DNA of 64,000 nucleotides from UTCFX2 sp002050125 (GCA_027494035.1 JAOSJQ010000001.1:1550001-1614000), one strand, 5' to 3'. Positions 48,901-57,890 are shown, counted from the first letter of the stretch. Program-made: numbers and translations. The notes: generated by a model not told the origin, from the sequence alone.

Positions 48901-50501
48901 TATGTGACCCATAGGTCACCCATAATTTAGTTTCAATCCACGCCTCCCGCACGGGAGGCGACGACGTTTAGTCGCGGCAGTGTATGCGCCGTCCGGTTTC
49001 AATCCACGCCTCCCGCACGGGAGGCGACGTAGTAGCAGGCGTGATGCAGGTCATACTGGCGGTTTCAATCCACGCCTCCCGCACGGGAGGCGACCGGCGA
49101 GTTCTACCTGCACCAGGTCTGTGAGGTGGTTTCAATCCACGCCTCCCGCACGGGAGGCGACTTCCTGCCCTGCGATCCAGACGGATTGTACAAGTTTCAA
49201 TCCACGCCTCCCGCACGGGAGGCGACCGGTGGCGGTCCATGGGTGTGTCGTTACTCGTCAGTTTCAATCCACGCCTCCCGCACGGGAGGCGACCGTTATA
49301 AGTTTTCATGGTTTTTCCTTTCCTCTGTTTCAATCCACGCCTCCCGCACGGGAGGCGACAGGAGGCGACCATCAACCGTCGACCATCGATCATGTTTCAA
49401 TCCACGCCTCCCGCACGGGAGGCGACGATAATGATCGCCAGGGCGACCATCCCAAGCAGGCGTTTCAATCCACGCCTCCCGCACGGGAGGCGACCACGGT
49501 CAGGCATCCGCGTGGTCGCACTAGCAGGCGTTTCAATCCACGCCTCCCGCACGGGAGGCGACGCTCATTGCCAAGTTAGCGGCGCTAAACTTGGCGTTTC
49601 AATCCACGCCTCCCGCACGGGAGGCGACCTTATGACGCTTATGTGACATTGTTAGCATGTGAGTTTCAATCCACGCCTCCCGCACGGGAGGCGACTTTCG
49701 AATTTGTACATCATATATCCCTAATTCTGTTTCAATCCACGCCTCCCGCACGGGAGGCGACCATTATCAAATGGCAAACAAGCATTGATAAAAGATGTTT
49801 CAATCCACGCCTCCCGCACGGGAGGCGACGGTATTCGGCTCCTCGTTGGTGTTGGAGTTGTCATGTTTCAATCCACGCCTCCCGCACGGGAGGCGACCGT
49901 CCGCCTGGATTTCGGTCATCCCCTGTACCACGTTTCAATCCACGCCTCCCGCACGGGAGGCGACCATCAATGGCGATCTCAGCAAACTGACGCCAGAAGT
50001 TTCAATCCACGCCTCCCGCACGGGAGGCGACAGTGCATCCGTGGTCACGTCGGCTGCCGGATCACCGTTTCAATCCACGCCTCCCGCACGGGAGGCGACC
50101 GCCATTTTCCTGGATGCGTCGATCGCGGAATCCACGTTTCAATCCACGCCTCCCGCACGGGAGGCGACTACGCGCTTCTGTGAGCCACTTAACCGCAGCG
50201 GTGTTTCAATCCACGCCTCCCGCACGGGAGGCGACCCTGGGGCGTTCCTGCTGGGGGTGCGCCCCAGGCGTTTCAATCCACGCCTCCCGCACGGGAGGCG
50301 ACCAATCTGGCGGACAGATCCGCAGGCGATGGAAAAGTTTCAATCCACGCCTCCCGCACGGGAGGCGACGCTGTCGATCACCACCGCGCACCAGTTCTCC
50401 GTGTTTCAATCCACGCCTCCCGCACGGGAGGCGACAATCCGTCCTTGGCGGCTTACGTTGACCTTTACGTTTCAATCCACGCCTCCCGCACGGGAGGCGA
50501 C

Positions 50502-50678
50502 GCAACATTTGGGGGTTATCACTGCTTAACCGCCAGATGTTGTCCTTGTTTATACCACATTGCGGCTTTTCGTGCAGTTTTCGCCCATATTTTCGTCAAT
50601 ATTCGGTTTTTAAGGTGCTTTTCCGCTGCGAACCCCACGGCAATTTCATGTTCACTTCAGGTTCGCAGCCGGAAAATC
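50502..50678 (-). promoter_or_regulatory. CRISPR leader between cas2 and the array
   Basis: 177 bases with A/T-rich stretches, directly upstream of the first repeat in the direction of array transcription. A perfect 10-bp inverted repeat (GCTGCGAACC at 50625-50634, GGTTCGCAGC at 50660-50669) with a 25-base loop lies close to the cas2 stop. It could be an integration-host docking site or the end signal of the cas operon. A TATAAA-like hexamer on the minus strand is a candidate -10. Confidence 0.7.
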
Positions 50679-50972
50679 TCAGATGATCAGCGTGCCTTCC
50701 AAATCCAGGCTGGGTTTTGCACCCACATGTTCCACGCGCCGGCGCCATTCGTTGCCCAGGTAATAGTAGCGCAGGCTGTCCTTCTCTTTGTCGATCAGCT
50801 TTTCCAGCTTGGCTTGCAGCATCTTCAACTGCGCCGGGTCGATGAGGCACTCAAAAACGGAGTTTTGCACGCGCTGACCGTAATCCTGGCAGGCTTTCGC
50901 CACCTTGCGCAGACGCTTCTTGCCGGCGTCGTCTTCGGTGCTTACATCATAGGTGATCAAGACCATCATCAT
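50679..50972 (-). CDS. cas2: CRISPR-associated endoribonuclease-fold protein Cas2
   Basis: Part of the Cas1-Cas2 integrase that inserts new spacers at the leader end. The 97-residue protein has the ferredoxin-like start VLITYDVSTEDDAGKKRLRK and continues QNSVFECLIDPAQLKMLQ, close to type I-C Cas2. Three ATG codons stand in a row; the first gives a 4-base ATGA overlap with the stop of the preceding type III gene, so it is translated with the Cmr-like module and not directly after cas1. It is the last cas gene before the leader. Confidence 0.95.
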   Translation of the reverse strand: MMMVLITYDVSTEDDAGKKRLRKVAKACQDYGQRVQNSVFECLIDPAQLKMLQAKLEKLIDKEKDSLRYYYLGNEWRRRVEHVGAKPSLDLEGTLII

Positions 50973-51877
50973 GCTTCTCGCTTACTCGAGGTTGGCTCTT
51001 GCCAATATCCGCCCTCGCCGATCTCGAATACGCACTCGTCAAACACACGGCTGCCAGGCACAAAGAAAACGTCGTCGAACGCCAGGTGCTGACCGATATG
51101 ACGCCGCGCTTGATGCTGATGATTAGCGCGCCACTCACGACCGACCATTGGCTCGATTTGACCCATAACACACCCTGTCTGGGAGTTGGTGTGCGCTAGC
51201 ACGGCTTGACCACATTCCAGTTGGAGACAGGGACGTTTCGCGTTGAGCTCAAAACGGATTGCGCCAAAGAGTTTCTCGCTTTCAGTGGTCTTGCGGATGC
51301 CGTCCTCAACCAGCCGTGCCTCGCCCCAGCCATAGCCGCGCTCGCCGCCCAACTGCAGGCGGGGCAAGGCGCCTTTCCAATCGTATCTCTCCGTTCTGAG
51401 GCGCTCTTCATCGACGAAAATATAACCCATCAGATAAACTGGCTGTCCGTCATCCAGGGTGTAGGGGCTGATGAATTCGGTTTCGTAAAGCAGGCTGGAA
51501 GCTGCGGTTTGTTGGGGGTACTCAAGAGATGTGGCAGCGTAACTGCTCAGAAAACGGCGGCGGAAGACAGGCGCATCACACCAGGGGAAATGCGCTTTCC
51601 AACTTTCTCCATCTTCGCTTGCCTGCTGTAACGCGGGGTAGAAATAGGTGAAAGTCATGAATTGAGCCAGCGTTTTACTCGCGGCGCGATAGGGGTCGCC
51701 GGCAGTTTTGCCGAATTCGTTCTTATTGCGCGCGATGCGGCTGACAAGCGCGCCGCGCAGAGTGCGCCCGGTGACGTAGGGGCGGACGCGCTGCAAGTAG
51801 CTGACGCGCCCCCAGCCAATGTGCAGCGGGCTGTGCAGGCGCAGGATGACTCGATAGGCTTGCCAGTTTGCTTCCAT
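50969..51877 (-). CDS. RAMP protein of the type III module, Cas5/Cmr3 group (probable)
   Basis: A 302-residue RAMP-fold subunit. The start (YRVILRLHSPLHIGWGRVSY) and RPYVTGRTLRGALVSRIAR match a RAMP N-terminal domain. A glycine-rich loop LGGERGYGWGEARL at about residue 190 resembles the Cas5/Cmr3/Csx10 group, which binds the crRNA 5' handle. I therefore infer a Cmr3-like role; a Cmr6-like role is the alternative. It is the last gene of the type III cassette: it starts 9 bases after cmr5 and overlaps cas2. No catalytic His typical of Cas6 endonucleases is evident. Confidence 0.75.
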   Translation of the reverse strand: MEANWQAYRVILRLHSPLHIGWGRVSYLQRVRPYVTGRTLRGALVSRIARNKNEFGKTAGDPYRAASKTLAQFMTFTYFYPALQQASEDGESWKAHFPWCDAPVFRRRFLSSYAATSLEYPQQTAASSLLYETEFISPYTLDDGQPVYLMGYIFVDEERLRTERYDWKGALPRLQLGGERGYGWGEARLVEDGIRKTTESEKLFGAIRFELNAKRPCLQLECGQAVLAHTNSQTGCVMGQIEPMVGREWRANHQHQARRHIGQHLAFDDVFFVPGSRVFDECVFEIGEGGYWQEPTSSKREA

Positions 51878-51886
51878 GGCGGCTCC

Positions 51887-52264
51887 TCAGGGTTTACCGC
51901 TGGCTTTGGCGCCGTAGCGGGCGTAGATGAGCAGCTGCTCCAGGGCTTCCTTGGCTAGCAGCAGAGTGGGCAGGTTTTCGGTGAGGTCTCGGGCATACTT
52001 CAGATGATGATCGGCGGGCGCGTTCTCAATTCCCAGCGCTGCGAGCAGGGCGCGCATTTGCTCGATGATTCTCTGGCTGGCGTCATTTTCCCTGGCGAGC
52101 AGGTAAAGAAAGCAGGCATATACGCCGTTTTCTTGCAGCACGCCCAGGGTATTGGTGATGACATTTTCCAACTCTTTAGGCTTCGTTGCTTGCGGGTCCT
52201 TGACGATGAGCTGGGCGTGCCGGGCGGCGAGGTATTCGAGGTTGTGTTGCGGATCGAAGATCAT
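51887..52264 (-). CDS. cmr5: Type III small subunit, Cmr5-like
   Basis: Helical small subunit of 125 residues that would line the target-RNA groove of the Cmr-type complex. Segments such as NVITNTLGVLQENGVYACFL and the alpha-helical, Leu/Ala/Glu-rich composition fit Cmr5 and related group-11 proteins. It overlaps the cmr4 stop by 4 bases and lies directly before the Cas5/Cmr3-group gene, the usual place for a small subunit. Confidence 0.82.
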   Translation of the reverse strand: MIFDPQHNLEYLAARHAQLIVKDPQATKPKELENVITNTLGVLQENGVYACFLYLLARENDASQRIIEQMRALLAALGIENAPADHHLKYARDLTENLPTLLLAKEALEQLLIYARYGAKASGKP

Positions 52265-53205
52265 GGCTGCACCTCCGAGGAAAGAGAGCCAAAGATTTGC
52301 TGTTGTGATTTTTCGAGCGGCTGCCCGATGAGTTTGAGGCGTCCGAAGCCGCGCGTGCCCATGCCGCCCACGCTGAGGTATTCGATCATGCCCAAGCCGG
52401 CTTTGACCACATCGAGCGGCGTCTTCCAGCGCTCATCTTGAGGGAATTCTTGAGGATAATCGTCCAGCACCACTTCGGCGGTGAGGAAGGCGGCGCGCGG
52501 GATGGCTTCGTAAGTGTAGAGCGCGCCCTCCTCGGCTGCGCCAGTTTCGGGGTTGATGGCGACGGAGGTGCGCACTTCGAGGTTGCTGTTGACGATGTGG
52601 CTGAAGAGCGAAGCGGAGACGAGGACGATGCGGTCAGCCACGGTTTTCCATTCTTCGCCATGCCAAACTTCGGGCGGCTGCACCTCGACCTGCCCGGCGG
52701 CGTCCAGCATCAGCCAGCCGAGGTTGAGGCGCTCACAACCTTTTAAGGTGACCAAGGCTTTCTCTTCATCCCAGGGATCCGGAAGATTTGTAAGTGTAAA
52801 TTCAGCGTCCCGCAGGCGCGCCGGGACGCTGACCCACACGGGACCCGCCAGTGAGTGGACGGGGAAGAGCAGCAATTGAGCGTCGAAGACGTTGATCACA
52901 CCGGAAGACATGCTTTTGTCTTTGAGATAGCCAAAGGTGTAGCAGATGGGGCATTCTGGCTGACCGCAGTGTTTGCTGCTGCCTTGCTGCCCCTGCCCGG
53001 CGCAGCCTGGTTTTTCATAGAGGTATGCGGCGTAGGAGCGCGCCGCGCCGTGCAGGCTGCTGCCGGGGATTTTGGGCAGGCGCGTGCCGGGTTCGCGGGC
53101 GATGCTGTTGTCCACCCGCCCGAGGCGGTAGCCGCCGGCGCCCGGGTGTACGGGGTCGAGGGTTAGCATGAGATAACGCTGGTGTTTGTAACGTTCGGGT
53201 GTCAT
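52261..53205 (-). CDS. cmr4: Type III backbone protein, Cmr4-like (Cas7 group)
   Basis: Repeating backbone subunit (314 residues) that holds crRNA and in Cmr/Csm complexes cuts target RNA every 6 bases. It has the RAMP beginning RYLMLTLDPVHPGAGGYRLG and the site LPKIPGSSLHGAARSYAAYL. A Cys-rich insertion (CAGQGQQGSSKHC, CPICYTFG) is of the kind seen in Cmr4. The C-terminal glycine-rich GGMGTRGFGRLKL is typical. The Asp near VDNSIAREPG is a candidate for the catalytic Asp, which would make RNA cleavage likely. It is 5 bases after cas10. Confidence 0.88.
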   Translation of the reverse strand: MTPERYKHQRYLMLTLDPVHPGAGGYRLGRVDNSIAREPGTRLPKIPGSSLHGAARSYAAYLYEKPGCAGQGQQGSSKHCGQPECPICYTFGYLKDKSMSSGVINVFDAQLLLFPVHSLAGPVWVSVPARLRDAEFTLTNLPDPWDEEKALVTLKGCERLNLGWLMLDAAGQVEVQPPEVWHGEEWKTVADRIVLVSASLFSHIVNSNLEVRTSVAINPETGAAEEGALYTYEAIPRAAFLTAEVVLDDYPQEFPQDERWKTPLDVVKAGLGMIEYLSVGGMGTRGFGRLKLIGQPLEKSQQQIFGSLSSEVQP

Positions 53206-53209
53206 CGGT

Positions 53210-55825
53210 TCACTCCTTTACATTCTCTTCTTTAAGGATTTCAAGGTGCAGCTCTGCCAGGTCTGTCAGTTCGCCGCGCACGCCGGCGGTAACGAGTTGG
53301 TTTCTGTGTTCTTCAGGGATATCTTTCCACCCCCATTGGGCGTTGGCGAGGGTGTCTTTTACGAACTGACAAAATATTGGGTCGCAGACGGAGGCGCGAT
53401 TTTCATCGCGTCCGAACCAGTGTGCGCGGGCGGTTTCGATGGTCTGCAGGATTTGTTTTTGCTGGGTGCGGGTGAGTTTGGAGAACAAACCCCATACTTC
53501 GTCGAAACGGTCGAGGTCTTCGAGATAATAGGGACGGGTAGGCTGAGCCGGGCGGCGACCGCTTTTGGCGTAGTCGATTTCGAAGCGGCGCGCGGCGGCG
53601 TCGAGGTAGATGAAGTCGAACCGCGAGGGGGTAACGCTGACGCGATCGCGTTGTTTTAAGTCGTTCACGTGAACCAGCCAGCGGTCGGCAAATCGAACGT
53701 CAACTGCGCCGACTTTTTGTAAATCGCCATCGCCCTCTTTTCGCAGTTGAAAACGGCGCGGGTGTTTGGCTGCGTCTGCCTGGGTTATGAAATAGTAGGG
53801 ATACCATTCGTCCGGAGTGCTGCCGTCGCCCATCGTGGTTCGAACTTTCCAGGTAACGCCGTTCTCGAACTGCATATGACCGCCGGCGGTATCCTGCGCC
53901 AGCGCCCATTCTTCCTCGCCGAGTGGGACGTTCAGCATCTGCCGGGCGGCGTCCATCACTGCCAGGAGGGGCATTTTGCGCTCGAAGTAAATCAAACCCA
54001 GGGCGAGCGGCAGACGGTTGCGCACCTTTCCGAATTGCCGCTCGTATTGTTTGGCGATCTCCTGGACGATCTTCAACGCCTCGGCTGCCGGAACGAAAGC
54101 CAGGAACTGGTCCGGCGAGGCGTGCAGGGATAGGAAGGGAGGGTATTGGCTGAACGGAGCGGAGGCTTCGCGGATACCTTGAATTTGAAATTGGGTTTTG
54201 CGCTTGGTATCCGGGTCTTCGAGGGCGACGATAGCGCCGTTCTCGAGTTCGCCAGCGGCTTGCAGGTTGCTGACCGTGAGGAAAGCGTTGTGCTCCGGCT
54301 GCCAGAACAAATCCAGCGGTTTGTCGTTGACTTTGCCGTTATAGAGGCTGGGGTTCCAGCCGGTTTTCTCCGCGGCGATGAGCTTGCGATGGCGGCAGGG
54401 GCGTGGTCCGAGAATCCCTTGCTGCACAGTTTCCTCCCAAAAACGCTGACAGGTTTCCCACACCCGGCGCAGGCGGGCGGGAGAGGGGTTCTTGGGGATG
54501 CAGCCGGCAGGGTTATTTTGCTCGGCTTTGACCAGCATGGTTTGCACCAGATTGCCGGAGAGCCAATCCTCCAGCCCAAACTTGCCCACGAGCAGGGCGA
54601 CGCGGTCGTTGTGGTCGGCGATTTCGCCCATCCAGATGGTGCGGCTGGGGTCTGTGAGCCAGGTCCCCTGGCGCGATTTGCGCCGCCCTTTGCAGTGATC
54701 GCAAACTTCGCCGTGTTCTTCCATGGGGCGCAAGCGGCACACGGGACAGACTTCCCACTTTTTCTCAGAATTTACATCTCTCCATAATTTCCGCCAATTA
54801 GGGTCGAAATTAGCGGCGTCGAAAGGCTGCTTCAAATCCTCGGCAGCCGCGCGGCGCGCTTTGCCTAATATACTTCTCAACTGCTCTTGGGCGGTTTTGC
54901 CATCACCTATAGTGACGGCGATGCGCGGGGCGAGTTCAGGTTCCACGTTGTCCGCGATGCTGCGGATTGCATGCGCCAGATCAGCGGGCAGGTCGAAGTC
55001 TGGAAAGGTGAAGTAGATGCCGCTGGTATCGCGGTAGATTTCGTTGCCGAGCGGATATTCCTCCTCCACCAGTTGTTTGATTTTCGCGCAGGCTTCCTCG
55101 ACGGCGTTCTGGTAGGCGAGCAGGTCGGCGATTTTGACGGCTTTGGCGTAGAGGGCGAGGACGTCGAAGTTGACGCGCAACAGACGCCAGTGGAGGTCGT
55201 CAGGATCAGGCTTGATTCCCAGCAACGCGCCTGCCAGGGCAGATTTGTACAGCGCCGCCACAACTTCTGACCAGTCTGCCAATGTGACTTCGTTGATCGG
55301 GCGGCGGGTATCTGCCAAACTTTGGCTGAACGCCTTCTTTGCCTCAGGGAAAAATGACGCCCGGTTCGTCAAATTGTTAAAAGGCAAGGTGTCGAGAAGC
55401 GCGGTCAATCCCTTGACAGCGTTGCCCTCGATGCCATAGGCGGTGCTTAACCGCGTGTCATCTTTCGGTTGCTTGGTGGCGGTGTCTCTATCACTCAATT
55501 CCTTTTCTATATGAGCGGCGGAGTGACACCGACCCAAAACGCGCAATAACCAAGGGTTATTCGAGTCGCTGATAATTTTGGGCATTCCCTTTTCAATTAG
55601 ATCTTCCAGCGAAACCGTTTCTCCCAAAAGGCTAATATCTGTTGGGGAGGCAGGCAGCCGATGGGACTGAGCAGTCTTGTACTTATAGGAAAGCCCTTGG
55701 AGTTTATCGGAAGCCTGATTGATGATGTGCTCATCAGAGCACTTACCCATATCGTGCAGCAACGCTGCCATTTCTGCGAGCAGGAGGGCTTGGCGGTGTT
55801 GGAGAAGTATGTCTAACTGGCTCAT
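53210..55825 (-). CDS. cas10: Cas10 (Cmr2-like) with HD motif but degenerate cyclase site
   Basis: Large subunit of the type III complex, 871 residues. The HD nuclease motif is present at residues 22-28 (LLHDMGK), so single-stranded DNA cleavage is plausible. A zinc ribbon follows at about 360-378 (CPVCRLRP and CDHC). In the second palm domain, where active Cas10 has GGDD, the sequence is LHASPDQFLAFVPAAEAL (SPDQ at 570-573), and the first palm (EIYRDTSGIYFTFP) shows no GGDD either, so cyclic-oligoadenylate synthesis is probably lost. This fits the description of subtype III-C better than typical III-B. ATGA overlap with the preceding RAMP gene. Confidence 0.9.
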   Translation of the reverse strand: MSQLDILLQHRQALLLAEMAALLHDMGKCSDEHIINQASDKLQGLSYKYKTAQSHRLPASPTDISLLGETVSLEDLIEKGMPKIISDSNNPWLLRVLGRCHSAAHIEKELSDRDTATKQPKDDTRLSTAYGIEGNAVKGLTALLDTLPFNNLTNRASFFPEAKKAFSQSLADTRRPINEVTLADWSEVVAALYKSALAGALLGIKPDPDDLHWRLLRVNFDVLALYAKAVKIADLLAYQNAVEEACAKIKQLVEEEYPLGNEIYRDTSGIYFTFPDFDLPADLAHAIRSIADNVEPELAPRIAVTIGDGKTAQEQLRSILGKARRAAAEDLKQPFDAANFDPNWRKLWRDVNSEKKWEVCPVCRLRPMEEHGEVCDHCKGRRKSRQGTWLTDPSRTIWMGEIADHNDRVALLVGKFGLEDWLSGNLVQTMLVKAEQNNPAGCIPKNPSPARLRRVWETCQRFWEETVQQGILGPRPCRHRKLIAAEKTGWNPSLYNGKVNDKPLDLFWQPEHNAFLTVSNLQAAGELENGAIVALEDPDTKRKTQFQIQGIREASAPFSQYPPFLSLHASPDQFLAFVPAAEALKIVQEIAKQYERQFGKVRNRLPLALGLIYFERKMPLLAVMDAARQMLNVPLGEEEWALAQDTAGGHMQFENGVTWKVRTTMGDGSTPDEWYPYYFITQADAAKHPRRFQLRKEGDGDLQKVGAVDVRFADRWLVHVNDLKQRDRVSVTPSRFDFIYLDAAARRFEIDYAKSGRRPAQPTRPYYLEDLDRFDEVWGLFSKLTRTQQKQILQTIETARAHWFGRDENRASVCDPIFCQFVKDTLANAQWGWKDIPEEHRNQLVTAGVRGELTDLAELHLEILKEENVKE

Positions 55826-56754
55826 GGCGTTTGCTCCTTTGAGGTTACACGTTCCAGTGCATCCGCCTTGCGTTTGAGCAATGTCAAGGTGTTAAAATCT
55901 TCAATAATGGGTTCTGTGGCTGATGGATAGTTGACTTTGAGGCCGCCATTTTGGGGGAGTTGACTGAACGCTAAGCCAAAGCCGCTGCTGGTTTTGGCTC
56001 CAAAGCCGTAGACGGTGAATAGCGCTTCTAGCCCTGCGGTCACCAGTTGCAGGTCGGCGAAGATTTGCCGGCGGATTTCGTTTTCGGCTTTTCCAATCAG
56101 GTCAAAGGGGACATAGAGCAGGGAGAATGTGCCTTCCGCGTTAGCAGGGATACTTTCGAATAAGATCGGGTTCTTACCGATACGGCGTTCCCGATCATGG
56201 GGATTGATGATTTCGAGGCTGGTTTGGGTGAAGAAGGTGGGATAGAAGAATAATCGTCCCGCCTGCCCACGGTCTTCGCTGCGGATATCGCCAAACAGAC
56301 GATGCATTTGCTCGTCTTGCTGTTTGTCGTGACCCTGTTGTCTAAGCGCTGAATACAAGCTGCCTTTCCAACTGGTCGGACGCACCATGGGCAGGCGGAA
56401 AACCTTATCACGCACAATAGGATTGTCTATGATGTAGAAAGGGTTGTCGTCTTTCGAGATATAGGGCTTGAGCAGTTTGAATGTAAATTGGAGCCAGAAC
56501 GATCCGAAAGGTAGTTGGCCCAGATCGATTAGGGGGGGCTTTAAAAAATCTGGCAACTGTCCTAAATCAACTTGCATCCGCTTCTTTGTCCATTCGTTAT
56601 GTAACGCGTTTCCGCCTTCCTTGTCCTCTTTGTGTCCGTTAGCAACCAACGCGTGATAGCAAGCAGTTACAGCATCTATGTTGTTGTAATCAATACCAAC
56701 AAACCCATTTTTGCACTCTTGCTGTACTAAAAAGGCGTAATAATCCGAGTTCAT
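55822..56754 (-). CDS. RAMP protein of the type III module, Cmr6-like (probable)
   Basis: RAMP-fold protein of 310 residues. The first 80 residues are unusual and I recognise nothing in them. Then come FRLPMVRPTSWKGSLYSALR, which matches the (P/R)xSxKGxxR segment of Cas7-group RAMPs, and a C-terminal glycine-rich VYGFGAKTSSGFGLAF, like Cmr6 and Cmr1. It lies between the cmr1-like gene and cas10, overlapping each by 4 bases. I infer a terminal backbone subunit at the crRNA 3' end. The alternative is a second Cmr1-type protein. Confidence 0.75.
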   Translation of the reverse strand: MNSDYYAFLVQQECKNGFVGIDYNNIDAVTACYHALVANGHKEDKEGGNALHNEWTKKRMQVDLGQLPDFLKPPLIDLGQLPFGSFWLQFTFKLLKPYISKDDNPFYIIDNPIVRDKVFRLPMVRPTSWKGSLYSALRQQGHDKQQDEQMHRLFGDIRSEDRGQAGRLFFYPTFFTQTSLEIINPHDRERRIGKNPILFESIPANAEGTFSLLYVPFDLIGKAENEIRRQIFADLQLVTAGLEALFTVYGFGAKTSSGFGLAFSQLPQNGGLKVNYPSATEPIIEDFNTLTLLKRKADALERVTSKEQTP

Positions 56755-57845
56755 ATACTCACCTCTCTTCCTAAGAGTTCTGCGCCGATTATTTTTTGCT
56801 CAACGCTGATATGGGGGAATATGCTTTTTAGGCTCGCTGCGATTTCACTTGTCATGTCTGTACGAGTAAAGCCCCAAACTCGCAACTGGTAGTCCGCTTC
56901 ATCTTTGCTTTTTTTATAGAGATGACTGACAAAAACGGAACTAGCGTGTTTGTCTTCCTCGTTTCCATGTAAAGTGCCAAAAACCTGCCGGGTTGGCATT
57001 TTCCCGTGCTTCGATCGGTAGGATTGACGCAACCCAAGATCACTGGAACCGGGTAACTTATAACGAATGTCGAAGGAAACAGGTAAAAGCTGTCCCCGAT
57101 ATTTTTGGAATGTTTGCATGTCCCCAACGACATTTGAGGTAGCAAATTGGCTTTTGGCGTCTTGTTCTGGAATGGTACACTGCAACAGCCAATAATCACG
57201 CAGCGATGGGTATACGCCAGCCAGAATCTTTTTCGGTTCCGGTTCAATAATATTTTTTCGGACTATGGATAGACCCTCTATTGTTGAAAGGGAACCCTCG
57301 TTGTAAACAAGACCGAAACCATATTGTGGTTTTGGGCTAATACTGCCTAATTGGGATATTAGTGAAAGGAGCGCTTCCATAATTTCGTGCTGATTTTCAT
57401 AGCCGCGCATCCAAGTAAATTCCAACATAAGCTCACCAAAAGCAAGGCGGCTTTTTTCGGTCTCATAAATTTGAGACAGCCACCAATGATTGAATTTACC
57501 TTGTTGATCTCTTGTAGCCAGCCAAAAGGGTTCAGATCGTGTGGTCGAGGCTCGCAAGTCAAATCGGCGTCTCCAGCCGGTACAACCAAACAAGCGGCAA
57601 ACGGAGCAGACGCCTTTCAGCCCATCCTCGATATTTTTTGTCTTTCCGTACGCTTTGACGTCGAATTGGCAGCGCTGTTCAGGATCATCCGAAGTCGGGT
57701 CGCAGGCGTAGCCGTCCAGCCCGCGCACCAGGGCTTCGTACCACCAGCGCAGTGAGCCGATGAGACCGGTCTCATGCAGGCGGTCGGAGGTTTGGTCCAC
57801 ACCGCCGGTCCAAATAGGGGTCAGGGTTTGTAAAATAATTTTCAT
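56751..57845 (-). CDS. cmr1: Type III RAMP protein, Cmr1-like
   Basis: First gene of the type III cassette, 364 residues. The N-terminus ILQTLTPIWTGGVDQTSDRL followed by TGLIGSLRWWYEALVRGLDG is highly typical of Cmr1, as is CSVCRLFGCTGWRRRFDLRA. Cmr1 binds the 3' part of crRNA and aids target RNA capture. ATG 57845 follows a strong AAAGGAGG site by 5 bases; a TTG at 57848 is less likely. The cas1 stop lies only 45 bases upstream, so the cassette starts within the same transcript as the type I-C genes yet has its own ribosome site. Confidence 0.88.
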   Translation of the reverse strand: MKIILQTLTPIWTGGVDQTSDRLHETGLIGSLRWWYEALVRGLDGYACDPTSDDPEQRCQFDVKAYGKTKNIEDGLKGVCSVCRLFGCTGWRRRFDLRASTTRSEPFWLATRDQQGKFNHWWLSQIYETEKSRLAFGELMLEFTWMRGYENQHEIMEALLSLISQLGSISPKPQYGFGLVYNEGSLSTIEGLSIVRKNIIEPEPKKILAGVYPSLRDYWLLQCTIPEQDAKSQFATSNVVGDMQTFQKYRGQLLPVSFDIRYKLPGSSDLGLRQSYRSKHGKMPTRQVFGTLHGNEEDKHASSVFVSHLYKKSKDEADYQLRVWGFTRTDMTSEIAASLKSIFPHISVEQKIIGAELLGREVSI

Positions 57846-57890
57846 CAATACCTCCTTTGATGATGTGGGAATCCTAACATGGAAAGTAAG

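Larger units (their letters stand above)
33079..50501 (-). CRISPR. Giant type I-C-like CRISPR array, about 261 repeats and 260 spacers
   Basis: 17,423 bases of regular 33-base repeats with spacers mostly 32-36 bases long (my hand count: 261 repeats). Written on the + strand the repeat begins GTTTCAATCCACGC and ends GGGAGGCGAC, with a palindromic core (GCCTCCC-GCAC-GGGAGGC). On the minus strand it ends GGATTGAAAC, the usual 5' handle of type I-C crRNA, so transcription runs right to left from the leader next to cas2. Nearly all repeats are identical. Exceptions seen: the far-left repeat (33080 T to C), 33559 (C to T), position 11 of the repeat at 40375-40407 (C to T), and 44739 (G to A). Anomalous units are listed separately. 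The repeat stem is translatable in several frames, which produces false protein-coding frames. Confidence 0.99.

Noticed and set aside
33112..50468. Short (10-12 base) identities between many spacers, for example CACGTGACGA at two places
   Set aside because: With about 260 spacers, dozens of 10-base matches are expected by chance. Only overlaps of 15 bases or more, or codon-structured pairs, were kept.
33079..50501. Dozens of open frames translating to repeats of the FQSTPPAREAT, VSIHASRTGGD, FNPRLPHGRR or RLPCGRRGLK type
   Set aside because: They are the CRISPR repeat read in different frames on both strands. Spacers supply the variable parts. No ribosome sites or protein families fit.
50502..50678. 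Anti-CRISPR or small gene in the leader
   Set aside because: No frame with a start, ribosome site and plausible length. The A/T-rich content and position fit a leader.
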